Shown here in pieces: positions 53,422-62,010 of a DNA stretch of 64,000 nucleotides. Under the pieces are notes generated by a model. The model was not told the DNA's origin, made no database searches, and saw only the letters and a program-made list of their open reading frames with translations. This stretch comes from Lachnospiraceae bacterium (GTDB lineage: Bacteria; Bacillota; Clostridia; Lachnospirales; Lachnospiraceae), in contig JAFRXK010000023.1 of assembly GCA_017442865.1 (NCBI GenBank), positions 36,592 to 100,591 on the forward strand, in the 5' to 3' direction. Position 1 is the first letter of the stretch. Every line of letters begins with the position of its first letter. Both the position numbers and the translations under genes were made by a program.

Positions 53422-54324
53422 TTAAAATAGCATACATGTTACATCTTTTATGTTTTTTATGGCATCTTCATACTTTACTGAATCAGCTATAAAATATCTT
53501 GTAATTCTTTCATAATCAGATTTATAAAACTGTTCATCACAAAAAGCATTCACTAAATCCAGTATATCCACACCATCCTTTGCAGATGGACATATACTCA
53601 TCGTCTTACGATGTTCTCTAACATCTATTACAAGTTTTTTCATGTCTCCATCCAGCTTTATCATAAATCTAAGCTTATACAGATCATATAAATGTCTGGA
53701 ATAGCCTTTTGATTTGCCTTGCATATAATAATCACATAGTGCAAATATCTTATCAACAAATGTTCTGCTTAGTGACTGTACTTTCATATTAAATGGTTGC
53801 AACATATACTTGTCTACAATATTCTCATTTTCATGCTTTAAAAAATCATAAACATAGCTTCCTACTGATTTAATTTCTGTAGGAAATGCATAAGATGCTA
53901 ATGCAGTTTCTAATTTAACCTCTGGTTTAATAGCTTCTGATTTATATTCACCAATCGGCATATAAGAAAACAAATAATAATTATAGTCTTTATCGCTCTG
54001 TATATTATTCCAATTAATTATTGGCATTTTTAAATCATCACTTATCGATTTTAATATTTTATACTTTAGCTTTTTGCGTCTTGCCTCTCCTATATGCTCT
54101 GTAAATGTAATATCAATATCTTCTGAAAATCTATCAATGGCATGAAAACACTTTGACAATGATGTGCCGCCTTTAAACACCACAAGGTCACTCGCTTCTG
54201 ATAATTGTTTCAATATCATGGTGACATAATAATCTTTTTCTATTATCTCTTCCGGCAGCCCCATATGTTCACTGGTGCTTATTATAACATCTCTAAAAAC
54301 TTTTCTTTCTTCATGCAAATACAT
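53422..54324 (-). CDS. AbiEii/AbiGii-type nucleotidyltransferase toxin
   Basis: A 300-residue nucleotidyltransferase of the AbiEii toxin family (type IV toxin-antitoxin and phage-abortive systems). The signature LVVFKGGTSLSKCFHAIDRFSEDIDI is visible in parts at about residues 47-72: GGTSLSK, then SEDID with the metal-binding aspartates. SRHLYDLYKL (about 210-220) is also typical. The start overlaps the end of the antitoxin-like gene by 14 bases. AbiEii toxins transfer nucleotides to GTP or tRNA; the target here is unknown. Confidence 0.9.
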   Translation of the reverse strand: MYLHEERKVFRDVIISTSEHMGLPEEIIEKDYYVTMILKQLSEASDLVVFKGGTSLSKCFHAIDRFSEDIDITFTEHIGEARRKKLKYKILKSISDDLKMPIINWNNIQSDKDYNYYLFSYMPIGEYKSEAIKPEVKLETALASYAFPTEIKSVGSYVYDFLKHENENIVDKYMLQPFNMKVQSLSRTFVDKIFALCDYYMQGKSKGYSRHLYDLYKLRFMIKLDGDMKKLVIDVREHRKTMSICPSAKDGVDILDLVNAFCDEQFYKSDYERITRYFIADSVKYEDAIKNIKDVTCMLF

Positions 54325-54931
54325 AATCCAGCCTCATTTCATAAAAGTTTCTAAATGTGACATCCGGGTAATCAAATATATACTTATCTATGTCGGCTCT
54401 TGTTATATTACAATCCCGAATATGCTTTACCAGTCTCTCTGCAACACTTTCATTATCATCAGCATATTGCTTCAAATTCTTTAATAAATCCAGAAATTGA
54501 AGAACCTTATTGTTTTCATTTGTCACTTTTATATGTGAATGACGCACTATAAATGTTCTGTTCCCAATAACAATATCCCGCTTCTTTGCCGCTATGTTAT
54601 TGCTTACAATTTCAGTTGTCACAGGCACCTGCATTGATAAGCCTAACTGATTGGCAAATGTATATCCAGAATAGTAACCATCCACCTGATTATTCCTGCA
54701 AATATACTTATAATACGCCACGGTATCAGCACTTAATGTTGCCGCACCCTTCAAAATTGTATCGTGCTGCATATAATAAATTCCCTGTGCATAGCGCATC
54801 AGTCTTCCTGAATCAGTCAGCACTTTAAATTGCTGTCTTAAATTCACCTCAGACATACCTTGAAGCTCTATATCAGTAATAAATATCGGTTCACCCTCTG
54901 TATAATTATCTTTTATAAATTCATATAGCAT
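54311..54931 (-). CDS. AbiEi-like antitoxin (DUF6088-type)
   Basis: A 206-residue protein with an N-terminal winged helix (FITDIELQGMSEVNLRQQFKV, RLMRYAQGIYYM) and a C-terminal domain typical of AbiEi or DUF6088 proteins, which repress their own operon and counter the AbiEii toxin without binding it. The start at 54931 (MLYEFIKDNYT) has GAGGCGG upstream; the frame opens six codons earlier. The overlap with the downstream toxin gene marks a two-gene operon. Confidence 0.83.
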   Translation of the reverse strand: MLYEFIKDNYTEGEPIFITDIELQGMSEVNLRQQFKVLTDSGRLMRYAQGIYYMQHDTILKGAATLSADTVAYYKYICRNNQVDGYYSGYTFANQLGLSMQVPVTTEIVSNNIAAKKRDIVIGNRTFIVRHSHIKVTNENNKVLQFLDLLKNLKQYADDNESVAERLVKHIRDCNITRADIDKYIFDYPDVTFRNFYEMRLDYVFA

Positions 54932-55035
54932 ATAACCGCCTCGTAACATTATGTAAAAATATGATTTACTTTTTGTTATTTATATTATATATGCTTTTAT
55001 TTAATAAATCAATATGTTTTTTATTTTCTCACCAC

Positions 55036-55067
55036 TAAAAAACGGCATAGTCTAATTCACTATGCCG
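55036..55067 (-). terminator. Rho-independent terminator after the DUF3574-like gene
   Basis: CGGCATAGT (55043-55051) and ACTATGCCG (55059-55067) form a perfect 9-bp stem, followed on the minus strand by TTTTTTAG. It lies about 30 bases past the stop. Confidence 0.85.
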
Positions 55068-55096
55068 CCCCTAAATGCTATATCATCTTTTACTGC

Positions 55097-55519
55097 TTAT
55101 TTTCCCTCATAAAATTCCGTCTTTGTCTCATTTGCCTGAATCAGCACTGAGCTCTGGTTGAACTTCTCTATCAGCTCCTTCGCCGCCTCATGCACCTTGT
55201 CAAGGCTTGTATCGCTAAGATATATAACCACGCTGTACTCCTGATATACTGTGCCATCGTCAATCCAGCCGCCGTTTGCCTCCTGAATTGTATATCCGCC
55301 AAAATGCTTTATAAGAATTTCCTCTGCCTTTTCCTTTGCCTCCTCCGGGGAAAATACAGGCTCGTTTGTATCCTTGTCATTTGTTCCGAGATACATTACG
55401 TACTGAACATCCCTTTCCTCATCCTTTTCAGGACATGTTTTCATAAATAAGCCGGCTGCTGACAGACACAGCGCAAGCAATGATAAAACAACAGCAATTA
55501 CACCTGCTTTTTTCGACAT
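55097..55519 (-). CDS. Membrane-anchored DUF3574-like protein
   Basis: A 140-residue protein with an N-terminal helix (about 6-26, GVIAVVLSLLALCLSAAGLF) and an external domain of about 100 residues. The domain pattern VQYVMYLGTNDK ... IKHFGGYTIQEANGGW ... EYSVVIYLSD resembles DUF3574, a ferredoxin-like fold with no proven function. GGGAGG eight bases before the ATG at 55519 rules out the seven-codon longer frame. Transcribed alone. Confidence 0.8.
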   Translation of the reverse strand: MSKKAGVIAVVLSLLALCLSAAGLFMKTCPEKDEERDVQYVMYLGTNDKDTNEPVFSPEEAKEKAEEILIKHFGGYTIQEANGGWIDDGTVYQEYSVVIYLSDTSLDKVHEAAKELIEKFNQSSVLIQANETKTEFYEGK

Positions 55520-55616
55520 ATTAAGTGCCTCCCTTTTCAATTTTAATATGCTTTCATACTAGCATATCAAAAATAAAATGTAAATCCAATATAACTATAT
55601 CAAAACGCAGAAGCGG

Positions 55617-56144
55617 TCAGTTTATATTGTATTCATACAGTATAAAGCTCGGTATATCGTCAAAGTCTCTGAGCAGATCCTTTTCGCCCGCACATTTAAA
55701 GCCCAGTCTCTCATACAATTTTTGCGCAGGAATGTTTCCCGGAACAATATCAAGTCGTATTGCTTTATAGCCCTCATCACGCGCGGTCTGAATGCAGTAT
55801 TCAATAATGAATTTTGCCACGCCTTTTCCATAGTCTTTTGGCGCGGTTGCAAGCGTGTGAACCACAAGGAATTCTCCGGGGTCTAAGGAAACGCTCCATT
55901 CGCCCTTTTCATAAGCGCCCTGCGGGTCGTCATTTAATACAAATGCACCAAGTATTTCACCGTTTTCAAGACAGGCGTACTGCGTACCGGCAGCAACCGC
56001 TGTGCTTATGCTTTCCCTTGCCGGGTATAAGCCGTATTTCCACTTTGGATAATTGATATGCTCATCAAGATATTTTACTGCATCATTATAAAAATCAACA
56101 AGCCTGTCAATGTCTAAGTCAGAACATTTTATAATCGCATACAT
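55617..56144 (-). CDS. GNAT family N-acetyltransferase
   Basis: A 175-residue acetyltransferase, substrate unknown. The GNAT core has VVHTLATAPKDYGKGVAKFI (about 98-117, with the YGKGVA acetyl-CoA loop) and IRLDIVPGNIPAQKLYERLGF (about 133-153). The frame opens 11 codons upstream, but AGGAGG ten bases before the ATG at 56144 sets the start MYAIIKCSDLD. It sits just downstream of the sugar ABC operon terminator. Confidence 0.9.
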   Translation of the reverse strand: MYAIIKCSDLDIDRLVDFYNDAVKYLDEHINYPKWKYGLYPARESISTAVAAGTQYACLENGEILGAFVLNDDPQGAYEKGEWSVSLDPGEFLVVHTLATAPKDYGKGVAKFIIEYCIQTARDEGYKAIRLDIVPGNIPAQKLYERLGFKCAGEKDLLRDFDDIPSFILYEYNIN

Positions 56145-56163
56145 TAATCTCTTTCCTCCTGCG

Positions 56164-56203
56164 TAAAAGTCCTGCATTATGGACTACCCCATAATGCAGG
56201 ACT
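56164..56203 (-). terminator. Terminator of the sugar ABC operon
   Basis: AGTCCTGCATTATGG (56168-56182) and CCATAATGCAGGACT (56189-56203) form a perfect 15-bp stem. On the minus strand the stem is followed by TTTACG. It lies 45 bases past the solute-binding protein stop. Confidence 0.8.
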
Positions 56204-56247
56204 GATTAAACCACCTTATTAAACTTTATTCCGATAATCTCGAAATT

Positions 56248-57870
56248 TTACTTGTAACCATACTCGTCACAGTATGCCTGCCACTGCTTCTTGTATGACT
56301 CACGGATTGTATCAAGACCTGCAGCCTTAACCTTTGTACGGAACTCTTCAACTGCACTGTCAACATCATCAACTAAACCTGCCTGAAGCGGAGCAAGATA
56401 CTCTCTCATAACATCCATAACAGCTGTTCTTTCAGCTGAATATGCACTGTAATCCTCTACGAAACCATCATAAATGTTAACTGCCGGATACTTGCACTTT
56501 GCAGCTAATGCAGCATACTTATCAAAGTATTCCTGTAACTTTGTATCTGTAGGCTGAGCAAGCTTAATCTCACCATTTCTTAAGTTCCATGTGTTGAAGC
56601 CTTCGTATGCGAAATCTTCTGAAAGGTTCTTATAGAAACCATTTTCATCTATTTCATAATGTGTACCCTTGATACCATACTGAATAAGTGCGTTTAACTC
56701 TGGATCCGACATTAATAAATCGATTACCATAAGTGCACGCTCAGGATACTTTGTACCTCTGATAATAGCTGTACCGTTCTGTGTTGCATGTCCAGGATAG
56801 ATAGCGCCTGTAACCTCGCCGTATGCAATATACTCTGACTCCCAGCCCTCGCCTGCTGTTGCGAAATCATTGATAGCTGTAATCTGCTTGTTAGGGTTCA
56901 TACCTGCAACCTGAGCAACGCAAAGACCATTCTTGTATGACTCAGAATTGTTTGTATCTGATAATGCACTTCTTGACCAGTAACCCTTGTCTGCCCAGCT
57001 CTTTAATATCTTACAATCTGTTACGAAATCATCTGAGAACCAGTAATCTGTAACCTCTGAAGGTGTCTCATAATTTGCTGTTAAACCATAATCAAGACCC
57101 TTAACATTTACCCAAGGATACTTATATCCTAATACAGCCCATGCTGCATCAAAGCCAATCTGTGTACCTGATGACTCTTCTGTTGTAACTGCAAGTAATG
57201 GCTGATCCGGCTTTGCAGCCTTGATGCCGTCCATATACTTCTCAAAGTTCTCAAGTGAATCCGGAACAGGAAGGTTAAGTTCTTTTCTTAAATCTTCACG
57301 GTATGTAACACCCGGTGATGTATACTCTGCCCATGTATTAGGAATAGCATATAAATCGCCATTTGTACGGCACATATTTAATGCATCCGGTGAAACCATC
57401 TCTACAAGATCAGGAGCGTACTTTTCCATCATATCGTCTAACTCAACGAATGCACCAGCTGCTGATAATGTACCATAGTCAATCCAGTTAGCTACATAAA
57501 TTAAATCTGCAGCCTTTGTTGTAACTGTAAGGTTGTACTTCTGTGCCCAGTCTGTCCATGTAGAGAACTGCATATCAATTGTAGCATTAATCTTCTCTTT
57601 TAATACAGCATTAACTGCATCCTCGACAACCTGCTCATCCTTTGGAGCGTCACCACATACATAAAATACAAGGTTTGCTTCCTCTGAAGTATCAACTGCC
57701 TCATACCATGCACCTGAATCTGCACTCTTTGTTTCGCCCTGTGTTTCAGCCTTTGTCTCTGCCTTTGTCTCTGCCTTTGTTTCATTGTTTCCGCCAGAGC
57801 CGCCGCATGCTGCCATAGATGCTACCATAGCGCCTGCTAAAAACAGACTAATAAGTTTTCTTGTTTTCAT
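56248..57870 (-). CDS. Extracellular solute-binding lipoprotein of a sugar ABC importer
   Basis: A 540-residue lipoprotein with signal peptide ending MVASMAAC (Cys22). A short linker of ETKAETKAETQ repeats follows, then a family 1/LplA-type binding domain (ANLVFYVCGDAP, VNWID-like VANWIDYGTLSAAGAF, PNTWAEYTSPGVTYRED). It should capture an oligosaccharide or modified sugar and deliver it to the two permeases encoded upstream. AAGGAGG precedes ATG. The 107-base gap to the upstream permease holds a hairpin. Confidence 0.92.
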   Translation of the reverse strand: MKTRKLISLFLAGAMVASMAACGGSGGNNETKAETKAETKAETQGETKSADSGAWYEAVDTSEEANLVFYVCGDAPKDEQVVEDAVNAVLKEKINATIDMQFSTWTDWAQKYNLTVTTKAADLIYVANWIDYGTLSAAGAFVELDDMMEKYAPDLVEMVSPDALNMCRTNGDLYAIPNTWAEYTSPGVTYREDLRKELNLPVPDSLENFEKYMDGIKAAKPDQPLLAVTTEESSGTQIGFDAAWAVLGYKYPWVNVKGLDYGLTANYETPSEVTDYWFSDDFVTDCKILKSWADKGYWSRSALSDTNNSESYKNGLCVAQVAGMNPNKQITAINDFATAGEGWESEYIAYGEVTGAIYPGHATQNGTAIIRGTKYPERALMVIDLLMSDPELNALIQYGIKGTHYEIDENGFYKNLSEDFAYEGFNTWNLRNGEIKLAQPTDTKLQEYFDKYAALAAKCKYPAVNIYDGFVEDYSAYSAERTAVMDVMREYLAPLQAGLVDDVDSAVEEFRTKVKAAGLDTIRESYKKQWQAYCDEYGYK

Positions 57871-57904
57871 AAGTTTCCTCCTTAAAAAATAATAATAAAT
57901 ATAT

Positions 57905-57926
57905 TAAGTAACCTGCACGTTACTTA
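57905..57926 (-). promoter_or_regulatory. Intercistronic hairpin before the solute-binding protein gene
   Basis: TAAGTAAC (57905-57912) and GTTACTTA (57919-57926) form an 8-bp stem between the permease and binding-protein genes. It has no U tract. It may stabilise the transcript segment encoding the binding protein, which is normally needed in excess. Confidence 0.45.
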
Positions 57927-57977
57927 TTAACAGTTTAAAATTTACCGGTCATACCTTATAACCGACTGAATAAAATA

Positions 57978-58910
57978 TTATCCCTTAACCGCGCCTACCG
58001 TTATACCTGAAACGAAATACTTCTGTACAAACGGATAGAAAAGAAGCACCGGACCGGTTGCGACAACAGACATCGCAAGCTTAACCGACTCTGTCGGCAG
58101 ATCCTTTGTGGAAATACTTGTGTTCTGTGCCATCTGCTTCATTGCAGAAGCCTGATTAAGCATATTATACAAATAGAACTGAAGCTCCCATGTTTTAGAA
58201 TCCGTACTGAACATTGAAGACCTGTACCAGTCATTCCAATAGCCGAGAGCAAGGAACAGACCTACAGTTGCAAGTCCCGGACCAAGAACCGGCAGTACAA
58301 TCCTTGTGAATACTCTGAAGTTGCCAGCACCGTCTATCTTTGCCGACTCTGTAATAGCATCAGGAACGGAGCCTACAATATAGGTTCTCATAAGGATTAC
58401 AAGGAACGGTGACATCAAAGCCGGGAACCATATAGCAAAGGCTGTTCCCTTAAGTCCGAGTACATTTGCATACATAAGGAACCAAGGCATGATTCCGCCG
58501 CCGAAAATGCTTGTAAAGTAAATAAGGAACGATACTGTATTGCGGTACTTAAATTCCTTTCTTGAGATAACAAATGATGTCATCGTAATCATAAGAAGTC
58601 CGAGTGTTGTACCTATAGCAGTATAAAAAATTGTCATCTTATATGCCTGAAGGATATCCTTCGGCGCCTTAAATATCATCTCATATGCAGCTGTTGTAAA
58701 CTGTCTAGGCAAAAGGCTGTAGCCTTCTACAAGAATCGCCCTGTTATCTGAAAAGGAGCCTGACAAAATCATAATAAAAGGTATAACACATATAATCGAA
58801 CCTAATGCCAGCAGTATATATGTAATTATCTCAAATACCCTTGTCGATGTAGCCTTCTTTATCTTTGAACGGGATGAGCTATTATCTTTTTCTATACTAA
58901 TCATATTCAA
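57978..58910 (-). CDS. Carbohydrate ABC transporter permease (LplC/YtcP-like)
   Basis: A 310-residue membrane subunit with six helices. The EAA loop that contacts the ATPase reads ITESAKIDGAGNFRVFTRIVLP (about 205-226), typical of the MalG branch. It ends VSGITVGAVKG, a common C-terminus in this family. It pairs with the upstream MalF-like permease, ten bases away. No ATPase gene is in the operon, so a shared MsmK-type ATPase probably energises it. Confidence 0.94.
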   Translation of the reverse strand: MNMISIEKDNSSSRSKIKKATSTRVFEIITYILLALGSIICVIPFIMILSGSFSDNRAILVEGYSLLPRQFTTAAYEMIFKAPKDILQAYKMTIFYTAIGTTLGLLMITMTSFVISRKEFKYRNTVSFLIYFTSIFGGGIMPWFLMYANVLGLKGTAFAIWFPALMSPFLVILMRTYIVGSVPDAITESAKIDGAGNFRVFTRIVLPVLGPGLATVGLFLALGYWNDWYRSSMFSTDSKTWELQFYLYNMLNQASAMKQMAQNTSISTKDLPTESVKLAMSVVATGPVLLFYPFVQKYFVSGITVGAVKG

Positions 58911-58919
58911 TCCCCCTTC

Positions 58920-60392
58920 TTAGAATAATGCGTAGTCTGAATTCTTCTTCTTAACCAGCCAGTTAACAACTATAATCAGCACAAATCCAAATACCGACTG
59001 GAACAGACCGGCTGCGGTACTAGGTCCTATACTTAAAGGCTCCGTGGTTGTCTTACGGTATACATATGTATCAAGAATATCCGTTACTCCAAACAGCACA
59101 CCGTTTTTACCTACCATCTGATAGAACAACTCAAACTGACCCTTCATGATGCTGCCCAGTGCATAGAGCAAAAGTATAATGAAGGTAGGCTTCAAAAGCG
59201 GAATCGTGATTCTGCGAATCTGCTGGAATACATTCGCGCCGTCAACCCTTGCAGCCTCATAAAGCTCGGTATCAATACCCATAATCGCCGCAAGATAAAC
59301 AACCATACCATAACCTATGTTCTTCCATATGTAGAACGCAGTAATCAGATACGGCCAGTATGAAGGCGTGTTATAAAAGTCAATCTTTGAACCGCCAAGG
59401 CTTGTAACTATATTATTAATAAAACCATAGTTGTACTCAAAGAAATTGTATACCAATACGTTAAGAATAACGAAGGATACGAAGTAAGGCATGAACATAA
59501 GTGTCTGTGATGTCTTCTTAAACCACTTCACCGTAACCCTGCTTACCAGAATCGCAAATAAAATCTGAAGCACATTGCCTACTATAATAAATATAATGTT
59601 ATATCCAACGGTATTTCTTATAAGTCTTGGCAGGTCGCTCTTCCACAAATACTCAAAGTTCTTAAATCCATAGAATGGGCTCGCCCAAAGTCCGTCTCTG
59701 AAATTATAATTTGTAAATGCGAAGTAGCTTCCAATCATAGGGAGATAATTGTTAATCAGGAAATAAATAAATGTCGGTATAAGCATCAAAAAGAGCACCC
59801 AGTTCTTTTTGATTTCCTTAAACAAACCATGTTCCTTATATCTGCTCATCTCACGCTTTTCAAGTATTGAGAGAACAATATAAGCTGCAAGCGCAATCAC
59901 AAGTATAATATAAACTATAGGCGAAAGGCTGATTACGTTTGCCCCCATCTGCTTATTACAGAATACCATATATCCTATAAGCAGCAGCGAAAGCAGTGTG
60001 CTAAAGAGCATCGCCGTCTTTGCTGTCTGATATAATCCAAGATATCCGTTCTTGTTTTTTCTGTTCAATACCACCTTAACAATAAGCGCAATGTGAAAAT
60101 ACAGTGTTGCGACTGCCCAGATAAACACTATCATGGCCGCCATACCGAGAATACCCTTTCCCGATTCACCGACAAAGCTCAGGAAATTGTATGTAGTATA
60201 TCCTGATGCAATATCAGCATCTTCACCCAACTTCATGATATCGACAACATCTGCTGCTTTTACAAAAAACCAGTTCACAAAAGGAAGTGATGCAATCAAT
60301 ATCAATACCGATATCAGCGCTGAAACAATCAAGCCAAGTCTGCGCCCTGAATATTCACCTTCAAGCTTATCAATCAAACTCTTCTTCTCCAC
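58920..60392 (-). CDS. Sugar ABC transporter permease (LplB-like) with N-terminal membrane extension
   Basis: A 490-residue permease. The C-terminal 300 residues are a normal MalF/LplB-type domain (WVLFLMLIPTFIYFLINNYLP near the start, EAA loop YEAARVDGANVFQQIRRITIP). The first 190 residues add about four helices (LGLIVSALISVLILIASLPF, LGMAAMIVFIWAVATLYF, MLFSTLLSLLLIGYMVF, PIVYIILVIALAAYIVLSI) not usual in the family. The frame opens earlier, but AGGAGG six bases before a GTG at 60392 marks the likely start (MEKKSLIDKLEGEY). It overlaps the DUF624 gene by 23 bases. Confidence 0.9.
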   Translation of the reverse strand: MEKKSLIDKLEGEYSGRRLGLIVSALISVLILIASLPFVNWFFVKAADVVDIMKLGEDADIASGYTTYNFLSFVGESGKGILGMAAMIVFIWAVATLYFHIALIVKVVLNRKNKNGYLGLYQTAKTAMLFSTLLSLLLIGYMVFCNKQMGANVISLSPIVYIILVIALAAYIVLSILEKREMSRYKEHGLFKEIKKNWVLFLMLIPTFIYFLINNYLPMIGSYFAFTNYNFRDGLWASPFYGFKNFEYLWKSDLPRLIRNTVGYNIIFIIVGNVLQILFAILVSRVTVKWFKKTSQTLMFMPYFVSFVILNVLVYNFFEYNYGFINNIVTSLGGSKIDFYNTPSYWPYLITAFYIWKNIGYGMVVYLAAIMGIDTELYEAARVDGANVFQQIRRITIPLLKPTFIILLLYALGSIMKGQFELFYQMVGKNGVLFGVTDILDTYVYRKTTTEPLSIGPSTAAGLFQSVFGFVLIIVVNWLVKKKNSDYALF

Positions 60393-61044
60393 TTGAAACC
60401 TCCTCATCAACATATGTTTGTTCTGCCTCATCCTGCGGCATATATTTTTTAAATATCCCTATAAACAGTGCTGCATTAAAAAATGCCGGAAGCGATATCC
60501 CTAAAACCAGCACAGCCGGATAAATAACAGGATATGCGAACAAAAGCACAAAAGGAAATATATGCAGGAAAATAATCAATACAGTCTTTGGAAGATGAAA
60601 CATTCCCATCAAAAAACTGTTTTTTAAGGTCTGTCTTACCGTATTATCAAATCTTGCCTGTAACGGAAATATGAAAACCACAGTAAGACTGTATATAAAT
60701 GCAACAAGTCCCGTAAAAACCTTTAGTATTATTGAAAAATTATATGTACTGCGGAACAGTATTAAGAAATCCGCATACAGCACTGCGCCGATTAAAGCAA
60801 CTATTATCCAAAGAATTGTTGACTGCTTAATATTCATCTTAAATGAATGAAGAAAATTCTGCGTAACATATCCCTTGTCGCCATCCCGCAGCTTAAACAC
60901 AGCATAATGCATAGCTGTAAATGAAGCACCCGCCGTAATAACAGGAATGCAAAAAACCAATGTTAATATTCCAAGCCATATCAGACTAGCGAAACGATTT
61001 ATCACCGTCATAAAAATGCCGTCATAATCAAACAGTTTCCCCAA
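60370..61044 (-). CDS. yesL: YesL/DUF624 family membrane protein
   Basis: A 224-residue protein with about five transmembrane helices. DUF624 members accompany LplABC-type sugar importers; the function is not established. The N-terminus GKLFDYDGIFMTVINRFASLIWLG and the helix pair LVFCIPVITAGASFTAMHYA are typical. The start is TTG at 61044 with AGGTGG nearby; the C-terminus is acidic (VDEEVSSGEEEFD). First gene of the yesL-permease-permease-binding protein operon. Confidence 0.88.
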   Translation of the reverse strand: MGKLFDYDGIFMTVINRFASLIWLGILTLVFCIPVITAGASFTAMHYAVFKLRDGDKGYVTQNFLHSFKMNIKQSTILWIIVALIGAVLYADFLILFRSTYNFSIILKVFTGLVAFIYSLTVVFIFPLQARFDNTVRQTLKNSFLMGMFHLPKTVLIIFLHIFPFVLLFAYPVIYPAVLVLGISLPAFFNAALFIGIFKKYMPQDEAEQTYVDEEVSSGEEEFD

Positions 61045-61096
61045 ACAACCACCTCTCTCTTAGCATCTTCACGAATTACATCGTTTCAACTCTTTT

Positions 61097-61125
61097 ATCT
61101 TAGCATACACTTTTATTAAAATCAA
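61097..61125 (-). promoter_or_regulatory. Predicted promoter of the yesL sugar ABC operon
   Basis: On the minus strand TTGATT (61120-61125), 17 bases, TAAGAT (61097-61102) with a TGC extension just before it. It is followed by TTGAAACGATGTAA, which could hold an operator half-site; no clear palindrome is seen. Confidence 0.65.
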
Positions 61126-61185
61126 GCTTTTTTAAATCGTTTTTATAGAAAAGTTGCACAAAATTTTCGTCAATTTTTCTACAAA

Positions 61186-61851
61186 TTACGATTCACATAT
61201 AAACTCTATAAATTTTTTTATGTTTTCTATATCAGGTGCTTCGTTAACAATGCTTATTATAGGCTGCTGATTCTCAAACATATTATATTTTTCAAGGATT
61301 CTACTGCCGGCGGCATATATTCCTGCAGGTATCTTTGTACCCTTCCCGTCCTCATAATAATAAATCTGCTCCTTGTATCCGGACAGGAAGTCATCCCCGA
61401 GATACTCTCTCAAATCAACAATATATTTATTTTCGAAATAATACCGTACAACCTGTTCATCTGCCAGAAACACATCCTGTTTTCCGGTTGATGCAAGCGC
61501 CATAATCTCCTGCATATATATACGCGACATTTCATCTAAATTATCCAGATTTATTATCATTGTTGAATCAATTGTAACATTATATTTATTGTCATTTATG
61601 CCTGAATACTCAATAAAATCATTCTTAAATGAATCTGGCACATTCGTGTAATTATTTACAATAACACCATAGAACGCACTTGGTCTTCTGCCGCGGATTA
61701 TATCCCTGCCTGCAACAACAGCAATGACTGCAAGCACAAGAACAATTATAACCGCTTTCATGTAATAATCCTTAAAATACTGCCATTTCTCTCCCGCTTT
61801 CATTGATGAAAGCTTTTCTTTTTCATTTTTTATCTCTAATTCAATCTTCAC
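61186..61851 (-). CDS. Single-pass membrane protein with SBP-like external part
   Basis: A 221-residue protein I do not recognise as a named family. A cytosolic N-terminus of about 33 residues is followed by one helix (AVIIVLVLAVIAVVAG, about 33-48) and an external domain of about 170 residues. Patterns such as DVFLADEQVVRYYFENKYIVDL and KIPAGIYAAGSRI resemble the lobes of extracellular solute-binding proteins, in shortened form. GTG start at 61851 with AAAGGA seven bases upstream. It ends before the promoter of the adjacent sugar ABC operon. A link to that importer is inference. Confidence 0.72.
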   Translation of the reverse strand: MKIELEIKNEKEKLSSMKAGEKWQYFKDYYMKAVIIVLVLAVIAVVAGRDIIRGRRPSAFYGVIVNNYTNVPDSFKNDFIEYSGINDNKYNVTIDSTMIINLDNLDEMSRIYMQEIMALASTGKQDVFLADEQVVRYYFENKYIVDLREYLGDDFLSGYKEQIYYYEDGKGTKIPAGIYAAGSRILEKYNMFENQQPIISIVNEAPDIENIKKFIEFICES

Positions 61852-61880
61852 GGCACAATCCTTTCAAACAAATCTTTTTT

Positions 61881-62010
61881 CTTAATCACAGCCTTCACTC
61901 GCCCGAAAAATCATTTTTTCTTAAGCACAGCCTTCGCTCGCCCGCAAAATCTTTTTTCTTAATCACAGCCTTCACTCGCCCGAAAAATCATTTTTTCTTA
62001 AGCACATTTT
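61881..62010 (-). repeat. 38-39 bp tandem repeat at the end of the DUF5662 gene
   Basis: Units begin at 61881, 61920, 61958 and 61997 with CTTAATCACAGCC or CTTAAGCACA, spaced 39, 38 and 39. The fourth is the true 3' end of the DUF5662 coding sequence (codons VLKKK and stop). The others repeat that end plus flanking sequence into the intergenic gap. Confidence 0.88.
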
